47,331 bases of DNA from Deltaproteobacteria bacterium (lineage in GTDB: Bacteria > Desulfobacterota > Desulfarculia > Adiutricales > JAFDHD01). The DNA lies in the NCBI GenBank assembly GCA_019308995.1, contig JAFDHD010000011.1:1-47331 (forward strand). The letters run 5' to 3'. Under the pieces are notes generated by a model. That model searched no databases. It was given only the letters and a program-made list of their open reading frames with translations, and had not been told where the DNA came from. Position 1 is the first letter of the stretch. Every line of letters starts with the position of its first letter. Both the position numbers and the translations under genes were made by a program. Shown here piece by piece: positions 41,201-47,331 of the stretch.

Positions 41201-42460
41201 ACCGTACCCAAAGAAAGCCAGAGTCTGCTCACCTTCCGCGGCCGCAAAACAGCGGAGTTGAAAGATCGAAAGTTCTTTATCCCGCCCATGACCGACCATA
41301 CCTTTGCCCTTGCGGCGAGCTTCGAGGCTTGCGGCGTGGAAGCAGAAGTGCTTCCGCCTTCGGACCCGGAAACATTGCAGCTGGGACGGAAGCTGACTTC
41401 AGGCAAGGAATGCTACCCCTGCTGCTTGACCACCGGCGACATGGTCAGGTTGATCAGGCGGCCTGACTTTAATCCTGAACAGATGGCCTTCTTCATGCCT
41501 TCAGGCAATGGACCATGCCGTTTCGGCCAGTACCACCGCTTCCAGCGTCTGGTTCTGGATGAGCTTGGCTACCCGGAGATCCCCATCTATGCCACCGAAC
41601 AAGGGACAACGATGTATGAAGAGATGGAGGACCTTGCCGGTAAAGACTTCAAACGGATTGCCTGGCATGCAATCGTGGCCGTGGACCTTATTATCAAAAA
41701 AAAGCTGGAGACGCGGCCTTATGAGGTGAATCCAGGGGAGGTTGACCGGGTCTACCAGGCCTGCCTGGACGACATTTGTGAGACCGTTAAAAATCACCGG
41801 GACCTGACGGACTGCCTTGTTCGCTGCCAGAAGCGCCAGGATGCGGTCGAGCTTAAGGACCCCGGCTCGAAACCCGTTATTGGCGTTGTGGGCGAGATCT
41901 ACACCCGAAACAACGAATTCTCCAACGAGGATACGGTTCGTAACATAGAGCGTTTCAATGGTGAAGCCTGGATGGCGTCCGTCGGGGAATGGATTCTTTA
42001 CCTCAATCAAGCCCAGATGGCCGTCGTACGCCGGCAGAGGCAATGGAAAACCCTTCTGTCCAGAAAAACCATTAACTACTTCCAGATCAAGGATATGCAT
42101 AAGCTGGAGGAGACGTATCGGGGTTCGCTGCGCAACTTCCATGAGCCTCTGATCACCGATACCTTTGATTACGCCAGCCCTTATCTGGATCGCAGTTTTG
42201 AAGGCGAAACCATCCTCTCTATGGGCAAATCAGAAGACTTCTTCCGGAAGGGGGCCTCCGGTCTGGTGAACATCATCCCCTTTACCTGCATGCCCGGGAA
42301 TGTAGTTGTTGCGCTTCTCAAGCGTTTTCGGGAAGACCATAACAATATCCCGATCCTGAACGTAACCTGTGACGGTCAGGAGCAGACTAACAGCCTGGTC
42401 CGCCTGGAAGCCTTTATGTATCAGGTCTACCAATATCGGGAGTTTCAAAAAGAACAATGA
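38234..42460 (+). CDS. Giant acyl-CoA dehydratase activase-like protein
   Basis: The 1408-residue protein joins two ASKHA-type activase domains (residues 5-270 and 330-600) to a large C-terminal part. Both N-terminal units show the Fe-S cysteine motif CAAGTGSF (Cys135 and Cys453) and a DxGS phosphate loop (LGLDIGSIS, LGIDVGSIS), like HgdC/BadF activases that fire electrons with ATP. The C-terminal part resembles HgdB/DUF2229 dehydratase-type chains with repeated Cys (YTCHSAID, GKECYPCC). Such three-part proteins are typical of strict anaerobes; the natural substrate is unknown. The GTG at 38234 is preferred since GGAGG lies five bases upstream. It overlaps rng by four bases. Confidence 0.88.
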   Translation: MSMSKRCHLGLDIGSISLNTVLLDDNMEVIFEDYTRIHGRPYEVTLEVLGRLLGEYDQDQIATVSITGTGGKSLADLLGGSFVNEVIAQTRATSHFVPQARTIIDMGGEDSKLILVTSEDGGGLTIADFAMNSMCAAGTGSFLDQQAHRLGYAIEDFGKEALRSETPPRLAGRCSVFAKTDMIHLQQAATPDFEIIAGLCYALARNLRSNLAKGKKIMPPVSFQGGVAANDGVHKAFREVMDLSEKEFIIPKYFYFMGAIGAALCTMDRLKEHSEAANGFAGLEKLKHHINQQKPERSLLKPLKKPETEPSIAYRRLDDLPPGEKVEVYLGIDVGSISTNLVLIDEDINVIDREYLMTAGRPLEAIQKGLRAVGERVGDRVQVMGVGTTGSGRYLTGDFTGADIVRNEITAQATAAAVIDPKVDTIFEIGGQDSKYISLENGAIVDFMMNKVCAAGTGSFLEEQAEKLGINIEEEFGSLALSAEHPVQLGERCTVFMESDLIHHQQQGAETPDLVAGLSYSIVTNYLNKVVEGRRIGDHIFYQGATAFNKGIVAAFESITGKKITVPDHTDVTGAIGSAILAMRERTWGKSKFKGFDLSERRYEITSFECNGCSNACEIRKVTLEGETPLFYGSRCEKYDVKKKKAAESGIPDLFAERAELLFNPPEAKPVDGLDRGVIGVPRAMFFHELMPFFKTFLTTLGFEVILSEKSNKKLIHQGIEVVVNEPCFPTKVGHGHILDLIDKGVKRIFLPSVINMPKKDPDMEWSKICPYSQTLTYTCHSAIDFKAHDVELIQGPIYFGEGEKILTDGMIKIGKNLGVGARQVKKAVRRGIEAQENFYQRLLARGREALDLLDEKGWLGMVVVSRPYNGFDPGLNLNLSSKFRDLGVLGIPMDFLPLDDPRYHEESLHHYWRYAQKLLSAAEIIRRDERLYGIFITNFGCGPDSFIEHFFRDIMRGKPYLEIEIDEHSSDVGAVTRLEAFLDSLKNVTVPKESQSLLTFRGRKTAELKDRKFFIPPMTDHTFALAASFEACGVEAEVLPPSDPETLQLGRKLTSGKECYPCCLTTGDMVRLIRRPDFNPEQMAFFMPSGNGPCRFGQYHRFQRLVLDELGYPEIPIYATEQGTTMYEEMEDLAGKDFKRIAWHAIVAVDLIIKKKLETRPYEVNPGEVDRVYQACLDDICETVKNHRDLTDCLVRCQKRQDAVELKDPGSKPVIGVVGEIYTRNNEFSNEDTVRNIERFNGEAWMASVGEWILYLNQAQMAVVRRQRQWKTLLSRKTINYFQIKDMHKLEETYRGSLRNFHEPLITDTFDYASPYLDRSFEGETILSMGKSEDFFRKGASGLVNIIPFTCMPGNVVVALLKRFREDHNNIPILNVTCDGQEQTNSLVRLEAFMYQVYQYREFQKEQ

Positions 42461-43965
42461 AAAAAATGCTCATCAATGCCTCGGACTCTGAGGAGTACCG
42501 AATCGCCATTGTGGAAGACGGTCACCTGGAAGAAGTTTATACGGACAGCTCCATCAAAGAACAGGTGCGAGGCAACATCTATAAAGGCGTCATCGTCAAT
42601 ATCGAGTCCGGGCTCCAGGCGGCCTTTATTGACTTCGGCGCGGAACGCAACGGCTTTTTGCAGATCAACGACATCCACCCTGAGTACTATCAGCAGGAGC
42701 CACCGAAGCGAGGCTGGCCTGACATCCGCAAGGCCCTTAAAAAAGGCCAGGAGCTCCTGGTTCAGGTCACCAAAGAGGCGTCGGGGAGCAAAGGCGCGGC
42801 GCTGACCACCTTTATCTTTCTTGCCGGCCGGTACATCGTTCTCTCCCCCGGCCAGGAGCATGTGGGCGTTTCCCGCCAGATCGAGAACGAGGACGAACGC
42901 CAGCGCCTTAAGGCAATCATTGAAGACCTGCCTGACAAGGAGGGTTTCGGGTGTATCGTGCGCACTGTGGCCCAGGGACGCAACAAACGGGAAATAACCC
43001 GGGACTTAAGTCACATGCTTCGGCTCTGGGAGGAAATACGCCGCAAGGTTCCCGAGCTGCCTTCACCTTCACTGGTTCATAAGGAACACGACCTGGCCTT
43101 ACGGACCATCCGGGATTACTTTACGCCTGAAATCAAGGAAATTCTGATTGACGATTCCGAGGTCTATGGCAATGCCCGTGAATTTATGAAAGTCGTCTCT
43201 CCCCGCCATCAGAATCTCATCAAGCGCTATAAAGAAAAAAGGCCCATCTTTTCCAAATATCAGATCGAGGAACAGATTCAGGCGGTCTTCTCTCGCGAGG
43301 TCAGGCTCAAGTCCGGGGGCTCCATCGTTATTAATCCGACCGAGGCCCTGGTGGCTATTGATGTCAATTCAGGCCGATCCACCAAAGAAACCAAGCTGGA
43401 GGACACAGCCTTCAAGACCAACCTGGAGGCGGCGGAGGAGATATGCCGCCAGCTGCGGCTGCGCGATCTGGGCGGTCTGATTGTCATAGATTTTATTGAT
43501 ATGCGGGAAAGCGCCCACCTTAGGGAAGTCGAAAAAACCTTGCGGAATGAATCCAAGAAAGATAAGGCCAGGATCGCCCTGGGCCGCATCTCCAAATTCG
43601 GTCTGCTGGAACTGTCCCGGCAGCGCCTCCGCCCTCCCATTGAACATGGCACCTATCTTACCTGTGAGGTCTGCGGCGGGCGGGGGGTGGTTCGTTCTCC
43701 CGAGGCGACAGCCCTGGCGGTCATGCGAACCATTACTCAAAAAATTTCCAAGGGACGCCTGGGAAAGGTCCAGGGACGCCTGTATCCTACGGTGGCCGAT
43801 TACCTTCTGAATCGAAAGCGCCAGGAGCTTTTGGACCTTGAAGACCGGTTTAAGGTGAGCATTGAGCTGAAAGGGCATCCTGAGGTTCTGCCAGAACAGA
43901 TGGACCTGAAGTTTATCCGGCGAGAATCCGAGACCGAAGAGCCTGGATCGGCCATTGAGTCGTGA
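42457..43965 (+). CDS. rng: Ribonuclease G/E
   Basis: The 502-residue endonuclease has an S1 domain (about 39-120), the DNase I-like catalytic part with Asp302 (VAIDVNSG) and Asp345 (VIDFID) that bind Mg2+, and the zinc link Cys403-x-x-Cys406 (CEVCGGRG). It lacks the long RNase E tail, so it is RNase G-like. It cuts single-stranded A/U-rich RNA in rRNA and mRNA processing. The start overlaps the stop of the activase gene (ATGA). Confidence 0.93.
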   Translation: MKKMLINASDSEEYRIAIVEDGHLEEVYTDSSIKEQVRGNIYKGVIVNIESGLQAAFIDFGAERNGFLQINDIHPEYYQQEPPKRGWPDIRKALKKGQELLVQVTKEASGSKGAALTTFIFLAGRYIVLSPGQEHVGVSRQIENEDERQRLKAIIEDLPDKEGFGCIVRTVAQGRNKREITRDLSHMLRLWEEIRRKVPELPSPSLVHKEHDLALRTIRDYFTPEIKEILIDDSEVYGNAREFMKVVSPRHQNLIKRYKEKRPIFSKYQIEEQIQAVFSREVRLKSGGSIVINPTEALVAIDVNSGRSTKETKLEDTAFKTNLEAAEEICRQLRLRDLGGLIVIDFIDMRESAHLREVEKTLRNESKKDKARIALGRISKFGLLELSRQRLRPPIEHGTYLTCEVCGGRGVVRSPEATALAVMRTITQKISKGRLGKVQGRLYPTVADYLLNRKRQELLDLEDRFKVSIELKGHPEVLPEQMDLKFIRRESETEEPGSAIES

Positions 43966-45005
43966 TACAGTTGTTACGAAAACCGCTCGCCGCCATCCTG
44001 ATGGCGCTATTTCTCCCCTGGTGTTTCGCTCCTGCTTTCGCTGGCGTAAACAAAACCGAGCAGGCCCTTCTTTCTCCACCCGACCAATACCTGCGACGAG
44101 TGGTTATCGAGGTCCATGACCCCTCAGGTAAGCCTGTCAAAGGGATCAAGGCTGAAGTGAGTTCCATCCTCGGCCGACTTCTGGTTGAAGAGAGTGAGTT
44201 CATCTCCGATCCGCATGGTCAAATCCGCTTTCAGATTCAACCCGTAATCGAGGAGCCGATGGCCGGTCACATGGTTCAGGACCGATTTCTCTTTTATCGG
44301 TCCGCATTCAAATACCGGCTGACCAAGCCAGATTTCATCAGCCAGCAGGGCGAGATCAAAGACGTGCAGGAGTTCGCCGCCTTTCAGGACCTGCTTTACC
44401 GCGTCCTCGACCGGGAGCCGACCCAGGAGCCTCTCATCGTACCGGTGACCCTTTATGCTTATCAGGGCTATCTGTCTTCGGCCCAGAACGCCTTCGCCTG
44501 GTCCAAGTCTGATCATCAAAGGTTCAAAGATCTTGTTGACACCCTGAAAAAGAACGGGCAGAAACATGACTTCACCCTGCCGCTTGCTTCCATTGCTTTT
44601 CCCTCGGGGCCTGAGGCCGTTTTTAAGCTGCGTTTGATCTTCGATCCGCATTTTGACCCAACCGAAATGGGCCTTCTTAGCGCGGGCGTTGTTCTTTTCC
44701 GTGGTCCCTTTCTAACCGCCCTGTCGGCCCTTAAAAGCTACTTAACCCCTGCAGACCGAATCAAGACGATTCGGATCGCTATCCTGGCTCATTTTCAAAG
44801 CAGGTCCGATCCCAGGGCCCGCTCTATTGCTCAGGTTTTCGTGTTTCGTCTTCCCATGACCCACGTCCCTTTGATTCTGAATAAAGGCAACACACCACCC
44901 TTCCCCCTTGAATCGCTGGAAATAAAAGTAAACGGTCAAACCCTGAACCTAAGCCAGGAACTGAACCGAGTGGCAAGGGAAAGGAGTTCAGGCAACCCCT
45001 CTTAG
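43962..45005 (+). CDS. Secreted protein of unknown function
   Basis: The 347-residue protein has a clear signal peptide (hydrophobic core LLRKPLAAILMALFLPWCFAPAFA, cleavage after AFA). The mature part begins with a carboxypeptidase-regulatory-like beta domain (VVIEVHDPSGKPVKGIKAEV), followed by mixed segments with no recognised motif. The GTG start overlaps the rng stop (GTGA), so it is in the same operon. It is probably periplasmic or on the surface. Confidence 0.65.
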   Translation: MIQLLRKPLAAILMALFLPWCFAPAFAGVNKTEQALLSPPDQYLRRVVIEVHDPSGKPVKGIKAEVSSILGRLLVEESEFISDPHGQIRFQIQPVIEEPMAGHMVQDRFLFYRSAFKYRLTKPDFISQQGEIKDVQEFAAFQDLLYRVLDREPTQEPLIVPVTLYAYQGYLSSAQNAFAWSKSDHQRFKDLVDTLKKNGQKHDFTLPLASIAFPSGPEAVFKLRLIFDPHFDPTEMGLLSAGVVLFRGPFLTALSALKSYLTPADRIKTIRIAILAHFQSRSDPRARSIAQVFVFRLPMTHVPLILNKGNTPPFPLESLEIKVNGQTLNLSQELNRVARERSSGNPS

Positions 45006-45061
45006 CTAAATTGCCTTCAAGACTCATTCCGCTGGATACTCTTTCATGTTGAGGTGGACCC

Positions 45062-46036
45062 ATGAATGATAAGCAAATAACCTTGACCAATATAGCCGGG
45101 ATTACGGTCGGTCATGCAACAGATGAGGCAAACCGCACCGGCTGTACCGTCATACTGTGCCCGGAGGGAGCGGCGGCCGGGATGGAACTCAGAGGCATGG
45201 CCCCGGGCTCACGAGAAACCAACCTCTTTGATCCATTGACCCGGACCGAAGAAGTACACGGCCTTCTCCTCACGGGGGGGAGCGCCTTTGGATTGGCTGC
45301 GGCCACAGGCGTGGTGCGCTGGCTGAGTGAAAATGGCTATGGCTTGGACACGAGCTGCGGCCGGGTGCCTCTGGTCCCGGGCGCGGTCATCTATGATTTG
45401 TTTTTCAACCAGTCTTTCAGGCTGCCAGATGAGGCCATGGGATACGAAGCCGCCCGTACAGCTTCCTCCGACCCGGTGAGGCAGGGCTGCGTCGGGGCTG
45501 GAACCGGCGCTACCGCAGGCAAAATGGCGGGTATTGAGCGAGCCATGAAGACCGGCCTGGGTTCGGCCGGCTTTGAGGCCGGTGGAATCAAGGTCGCCGC
45601 CCTGGTCGCGGCCAATCCTGTCGGTGATATTGTTGATCCTGACACTGGTGAAATACTGGCTGGAGTCCGCAGTCCGGACGGCCGAACCATAAGCGGGACC
45701 ATGACCGCCATCAATTCCGGGCAGGGTTTCCTCGCCCCGCCGCCTTCAAATACCGTTCTTGGCGTAGTGGCTACGGAGGCCCGGCTGACCAAGCTTCAGG
45801 TCGCGCGAGCGGCCCGAATGGCCGCCTGTGGTTTTGCCCGCGCCATCCGCCCGACCAGCACGCTTCACGATGGAGACATGGTTTTTGTTCTAGCCACTGG
45901 CAAAGGCCCCGCGGTGGATGAAAATATTATCGGGGCCCTGGGGGCTGAAGCTCTGGCGCAGGCTATTGCGGCCGCCGCCCGCACGGCCACAGGCATTCCT
46001 GGAATCCCGGCTTATCGGGACCTGGTTCATCCATGA
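45062..46036 (+). CDS. P1-family peptidase (DmpA/beta-peptidyl aminopeptidase type)
   Basis: The 324-residue protein matches P1 (DmpA/BapA-like) N-terminal nucleophile hydrolases: NIAGITVGHATDEANRTGCTVI at the start, LLLTGGSAFGLAAATGVV and GCVGAGTGATAGKMAG. The probable self-cleavage point is before Thr231 in SNTVLGVVA, which would become the N-terminal nucleophile after processing. Related enzymes free N-terminal amino acids of peptides and beta-peptides. GGTGGACC stands upstream of the ATG. The amidohydrolase follows 31 bases after the stop. Confidence 0.85.
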   Translation: MNDKQITLTNIAGITVGHATDEANRTGCTVILCPEGAAAGMELRGMAPGSRETNLFDPLTRTEEVHGLLLTGGSAFGLAAATGVVRWLSENGYGLDTSCGRVPLVPGAVIYDLFFNQSFRLPDEAMGYEAARTASSDPVRQGCVGAGTGATAGKMAGIERAMKTGLGSAGFEAGGIKVAALVAANPVGDIVDPDTGEILAGVRSPDGRTISGTMTAINSGQGFLAPPPSNTVLGVVATEARLTKLQVARAARMAACGFARAIRPTSTLHDGDMVFVLATGKGPAVDENIIGALGAEALAQAIAAAARTATGIPGIPAYRDLVHP

Positions 46037-46067
46037 AGGCCGGGCCTTTTTTAATCAGGATGCGAAC

Positions 46068-46931
46068 ATGATCATTGACGTTCATACTCATATCTTCCCG
46101 CCCGACATCAGGAACGACCGTATCAGGTTTTTCACCGGAGAACCGGCCTTCACCCGCATATACAGGGACGAGAAGGCCCGCGTGGCAGGGGCGATCGAGC
46201 TGATTCAGACCATGGATGAAGATGAGGTGGACCTGGCTGTCATCTTTGGCTTTCCTTGGTCTGATGAAGATAATGCCAAGGCCCATAATGACTACATCCT
46301 TGACGCGCAAGGCCGCTTCCCGAATCGGCTCATCGGTCTGGCATCGTTTGACCCTTTGAAAGACTGGGCTGAACGGGAAGCCGAACGGGCCCTGTCCGCC
46401 GGGCTCTGGGGTCTTGGAGAACTGGCGATTTATAACAGCGGATTCGATGAGCGAATTCGAGAGCGGCTGACCGGCCTGGGGCAACTCTGTAAAGCCCGCG
46501 GCCTGCCGCTACTCATGCATGTCAATGAGCCGATCGGCCACCAGTATCCGGGCAAGGCGCCCTTGACCTTGAAAATGATCTATGAACTTGTTCTGGCCTT
46601 AAAAGGGGTTAAACTCATCCTGGCCCACTGGGGTGGGGGCCTCTTTTTCTATAGTCTCTTGAAAAGGGAGGTGGAGGCAGCCATGGCCGATGTTTACTTT
46701 GATACGGCCGCCTCCCCCTTTTTATATAAACCGCAGGTCTATGAGCTGGCAGTCCGGATTATCGGACCGGAAAAAATACTCTTTGGCAGCGACTTCCCGC
46801 TTATTCACCCGAACCGCTATTTTAAAGAGATGGAGTCTGTCCGTCTCAACCAAAAAGCGAAAAAGACGATAAAAGGGGAGGCCGCCGCCCGCCTGTTATC
46901 AAAGGTCCTGGAAGAAAAAAAGATTTTGTAA
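46068..46931 (+). CDS. Amidohydrolase-family (amidohydrolase 2-like) protein
   Basis: The 287-residue TIM-barrel enzyme has the N-terminal metal motif IDVHTHIFP (HxH), a conserved LLMHVNEP, LILAHWGGG and the C-terminal FGSDFPLIHP (Asp). This fits decarboxylase or hydrolase members such as the ACMSD/PTE-like class. The substrate is unknown. The start at 46068 is chosen from the AGGA upstream and the typical start MIIDVHTH; the open frame continues upstream into the P1 peptidase gene. The two are likely one transcript. Confidence 0.85.
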   Translation: MIIDVHTHIFPPDIRNDRIRFFTGEPAFTRIYRDEKARVAGAIELIQTMDEDEVDLAVIFGFPWSDEDNAKAHNDYILDAQGRFPNRLIGLASFDPLKDWAEREAERALSAGLWGLGELAIYNSGFDERIRERLTGLGQLCKARGLPLLMHVNEPIGHQYPGKAPLTLKMIYELVLALKGVKLILAHWGGGLFFYSLLKREVEAAMADVYFDTAASPFLYKPQVYELAVRIIGPEKILFGSDFPLIHPNRYFKEMESVRLNQKAKKTIKGEAAARLLSKVLEEKKIL

Positions 46932-47046
46932 AGAAAGATCGTCGTTACTCCCGGGTTGCAACGGCCGGGGCCAAGCGGAACCGCAGCAGCTTGTATTCTC
47001 TTGGGTCTTGCTTGATTTCCTTCTCTAACCGATATAAACTTTTTGT

Positions 47047-47331
47047 ATGTTCCAAAAAGCAAAGATTGGTGTGGCTCTGGGGGCTGGCGGAGCCCGGGGG
47101 CTGGCCCATATTGGCGTGCTCAAGGCCATGGAACGCGCCGGTATCAGGATCTCCTTCTTATCCGGTTCCAGTATCGGCGCCATTATTGGAGGGTTGTATG
47201 CTTACTATCTGAGTGCGGCCGAGCTGGAAGGCGTTATTCCGAAAATCCTGAACACGGAGCTCTTCCGCAAGGCAGGTTTGCCGCTGATACGCAAGGCCTT
47301 CCACGACCGACCTGAAACTCTTTCCCAGCGT
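47047..47331 (+). CDS. Patatin-like phospholipase, N-terminal part (cut by window end)
   Basis: The first 95 codons show a patatin/RssA-like start: [18 protein letters not shown] with the glycine-rich oxyanion motif and the nucleophile elbow GSSIG (Ser41). The gene continues past the window. Such proteins act as lipid acyl hydrolases. No clear ribosome binding site is seen before the ATG at 47047. Confidence 0.85.
   Translation, partial: MFQKAKIGVALGAGGARGLAHIGVLKAMERAGIRISFLSGSSIGAIIGGLYAYYLSAAELEGVIPKILNTELFRKAGLPLIRKAFHDRPETLSQR

Noticed and set aside
41501-42142. 213-codon open frame on the minus strand within the activase gene
   Set aside because: Shadow of a 1408-residue protein with clear motifs.
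1-47331. CRISPR array
   Set aside because: No series of regularly spaced short repeats was seen anywhere in the window.

Overview
The window reads as chromosomal DNA of an anaerobic Desulfobacterota (deltaproteobacterial) organism, probably a sulfate reducer or syntroph. The evidence is the mix of genes: a 1408-residue CoA-dehydratase-activase-type protein, a CooC-like nickel ATPase next to a DUF3786 protein, a lone ADP-forming acyl-CoA synthetase alpha chain, an acyl-CoA dehydrogenase, a CoA-transferase, a stand-alone IMP cyclohydrolase, and Gram-negative envelope genes (BamD, LolA-like, MacAB). No 16S rRNA or other decisive marker is present, so the taxonomy is inference.

Layout. 1-1545: a toxin-antitoxin-chaperone (TAC) module on the minus strand (HigB-like toxin, HigA-like antitoxin, SecB-like chaperone). 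It has an operator-like palindrome in its promoter and is bracketed by a 34-bp direct repeat. 1666-8108: housekeeping genes (lipoprotein, M18 aminopeptidase, radA, trxA-trxB-bamD, IMP cyclohydrolase). 8412-12195: the F0 sector of an F-type ATP synthase (atpZ, atpI, a, a four-hairpin fused c, a single c, b', b) with no F1 genes. 12276-18519: a Cys-rich protein, a decayed epimerase, an M48 protease with TPRs, ftsK and a lolA-like gene. 18734-26400: a patchy, partly AT-rich accessory stretch with acyl-CoA metabolism genes, two tRNA-Ser genes, transposase relics, an AbrB-like regulator, a frameshifted HU gene and a repeat of about 230 bp placed upstream of both the acyl-CoA dehydrogenase and the CoA-transferase. 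26412-37725: rpe with a PASTA protein, NUDIX, CooC plus DUF3786, Smr, proC, a MacA-MacB efflux set, an MBL hydrolase and an EamA transporter. 38234-47331: the giant activase, RNase G, a secreted protein, a P1 peptidase, an amidohydrolase and a patatin cut off by the window end.

The most unusual feature is the rotor of the ATP synthase. The 323-residue c protein holds four c-type hairpins in tandem. Hairpins 1 and 3 keep a two-carboxylate site (Glu32/Glu65 and Glu192/Glu225), while hairpins 2 and 4 carry Gln (144 and 306) where the ion-binding Glu should be. The next gene is a normal one-hairpin c with Glu32/Glu65 and a much better ribosome binding site. A mixed rotor with fewer ion sites than hairpins, probably Na+-linked, is the inference. 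The TAC module, the shared upstream repeat and an adaptor protein with a foreign-looking helical insert are further items worth checking.
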